Under the pieces are notes generated by a model. That model did not search any database. It was not told the DNA's origin and saw only the letters and a list, made by a program, of their open reading frames with translations. Of a stretch of 64,000 nt of DNA, positions 63,498 through 64,000 are shown in pieces. The translations under genes and the position numbers were made by a program. Every line of letters begins with the position of its first letter. Within the stretch, counting starts at the first letter, position 1. Origin of the DNA: Superficieibacter electus (GTDB taxonomy: Bacteria > Pseudomonadota > Gammaproteobacteria > Enterobacterales > Enterobacteriaceae); contig NZ_PQGD01000010.1 of NCBI RefSeq assembly GCF_002915575.1, positions 62,001 through 126,000 on the forward strand, read 5' to 3'.

Positions 63498-64000
63498 ATG
63501 AGTAAAGCATCGTACCCAACGGGCGTTGAAAATCACGGCGGATCACTCCGCATATGGTTTATTTTTAAAGGCAAGCGTGTCAGGGAAAATCTCGGTGTCC
63601 CTGACACCGCTAAAAATCGTAAAGTTGCGGGGGATTTGCGTACTTCTGTCTGCTTCGCTATTCGCATGGGTAGCTTTGACTATAGCGCGCAGTTCCCGAA
63701 CTCACCAAACCTTAAGATCTTTGGTGTAGGCAAGAAAGATATCACAGTGAAAGAACTTCAAAAAAAGTGGCTGGATCTGAAGAAGATGGAAATCTGCGCG
63801 AATGCACTCAATCGCTATGAGTCTGTAGTGCGGAATGTCGTGCCATTAATTGGTGAAAACCGGCTTGTGTCTTCAGTGACAAGTGAGGAATTATTGTACG
63901 TCAGAAAAGATTTACTTACCGGCTATCAGGCATCCTCGAAAGGGAAGCAACCTGCGAAGGGGCGAAGCGTCGTGACAGTAAATTATTATATGACAACAAT
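63498..64000 (+). CDS. int: Tyrosine integrase, 5' part (3' end outside window)
   Basis: The first 167 codons are present. The N-terminal arm-binding domain (WFIFKGKRVRENLGVPDTAKN) and the start of the core-binding domain (VKELQKKWLDLKKM) are visible; the catalytic R-H-R-Y domain lies beyond the edge. GGGAGGG lies upstream of ATG 63498. It directs integration into yecE. Confidence 0.92.
   Translation, partial: MSKASYPTGVENHGGSLRIWFIFKGKRVRENLGVPDTAKNRKVAGDLRTSVCFAIRMGSFDYSAQFPNSPNLKIFGVGKKDITVKELQKKWLDLKKMEICANALNRYESVVRNVVPLIGENRLVSSVTSEELLYVRKDLLTGYQASSKGKQPAKGRSVVTVNYYMTT

Larger units (their letters stand above)
21142..64000. mobile_element. Siphovirus-type prophage (HK97-like head, lambda-like tail tip), right end outside the window
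   Basis: At least 42.9 kb from the yecE junction to the incomplete integrase. It carries all modules of a temperate lambdoid phage in order: tail, head, packaging, lysis, Q, replication, Cro/CI, early left genes, xis and int. Late genes and the right early operon are on the minus strand; repressor to integrase are on the plus strand. No structural gene is visibly broken, so it may be inducible. Confidence 0.95.

Noticed and set aside
21142-64000. CRISPR arrays, tRNA or rRNA genes, insertion sequences
   Set aside because: No spaced direct repeats, no tRNA-like cloverleaf and no transposase seen in the window.

Overview
The window is chromosomal DNA of a gamma-proteobacterium of the family Enterobacteriaceae. 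Its first 21 kb keep the Escherichia/Salmonella-type gene order edd-zwf-hexR-pykA-lpxM-mepM-znuACB-ruvBA-yebB-ruvC-yebC-nudB-aspS-yecD-yecE, with protein lengths close to those of E. coli. The genus is not certain. LpxM and HexR differ enough from E. coli and Salmonella to suggest a relative such as Citrobacter, Enterobacter or Kluyvera, but this is judged from memory, not from a search.

Region 1 (1-21156) is core chromosome. It holds the oxidative pentose-phosphate and Entner-Doudoroff genes (edd, zwf) with their regulator hexR, pyruvate kinase, lipid A acylation (lpxM), a murein endopeptidase (mepM), the zinc importer with a Zur-type operator, the Holliday-junction genes ruvABC with a LexA box, and aspS-nudB-yebC. 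Two small accessory islets interrupt it: an AT-rich DUF4225 gene plus membrane-protein gene between pykA and lpxM, and a membrane-protein gene, an amber-interrupted ORF and an SGNH-hydrolase lipoprotein gene around yebB.

Region 2 (about 21140-64000, running off the right edge) is a prophage inserted into yecE, which is cut after about 32 codons. yecE is a known insertion site of Stx-type phages such as phiP27. The prophage is a siphovirus with HK97-type heads and lambda-type tail tip. From left to right it has: an SOS-boxed two-gene unit at the left junction; tail fibre; a giant host-specificity protein J; tail genes I, K, L, M; tape measure; the G/GT frameshift pair; tube, connector and capsid genes; a ClpP-like protease; portal; terminase; the presumed cos region and HNH nuclease. 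Next comes an accessory block with two glycosyltransferases, unknown genes, an LpxL/LpxP-like lipid A acyltransferase and an Acb2-like anti-CBASS gene. Then follow Rz/Rz1, a SAR endolysin and an S21-type dual-start holin, two tandem repeat-plus-terminator units, a DUF3800 gene on the opposite strand, antiterminator Q, primase, helicase, Cro, and the CI-type repressor. The left early operon (about 12 small genes, a ParE-like toxin, a Rha-type regulator, excisionase) and the 5' part of the integrase end the window.

How it works together: the repressor and Cro share an operator region at about 58.56-58.62 kb. Lytic transcription runs leftward (minus strand) through cro, helicase, primase and Q, and Q should allow read-through of terminators into lysis, head and tail genes. 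Rightward transcription covers repressor, early left genes, xis and int. The late region carries several moron-like insertions, some with their own terminators. They point to host-surface change (acyltransferase, glycosyltransferases), defence evasion (Acb2-like) and possible superinfection control (zinc-ribbon membrane protein). These roles are inferred from sequence family and position.
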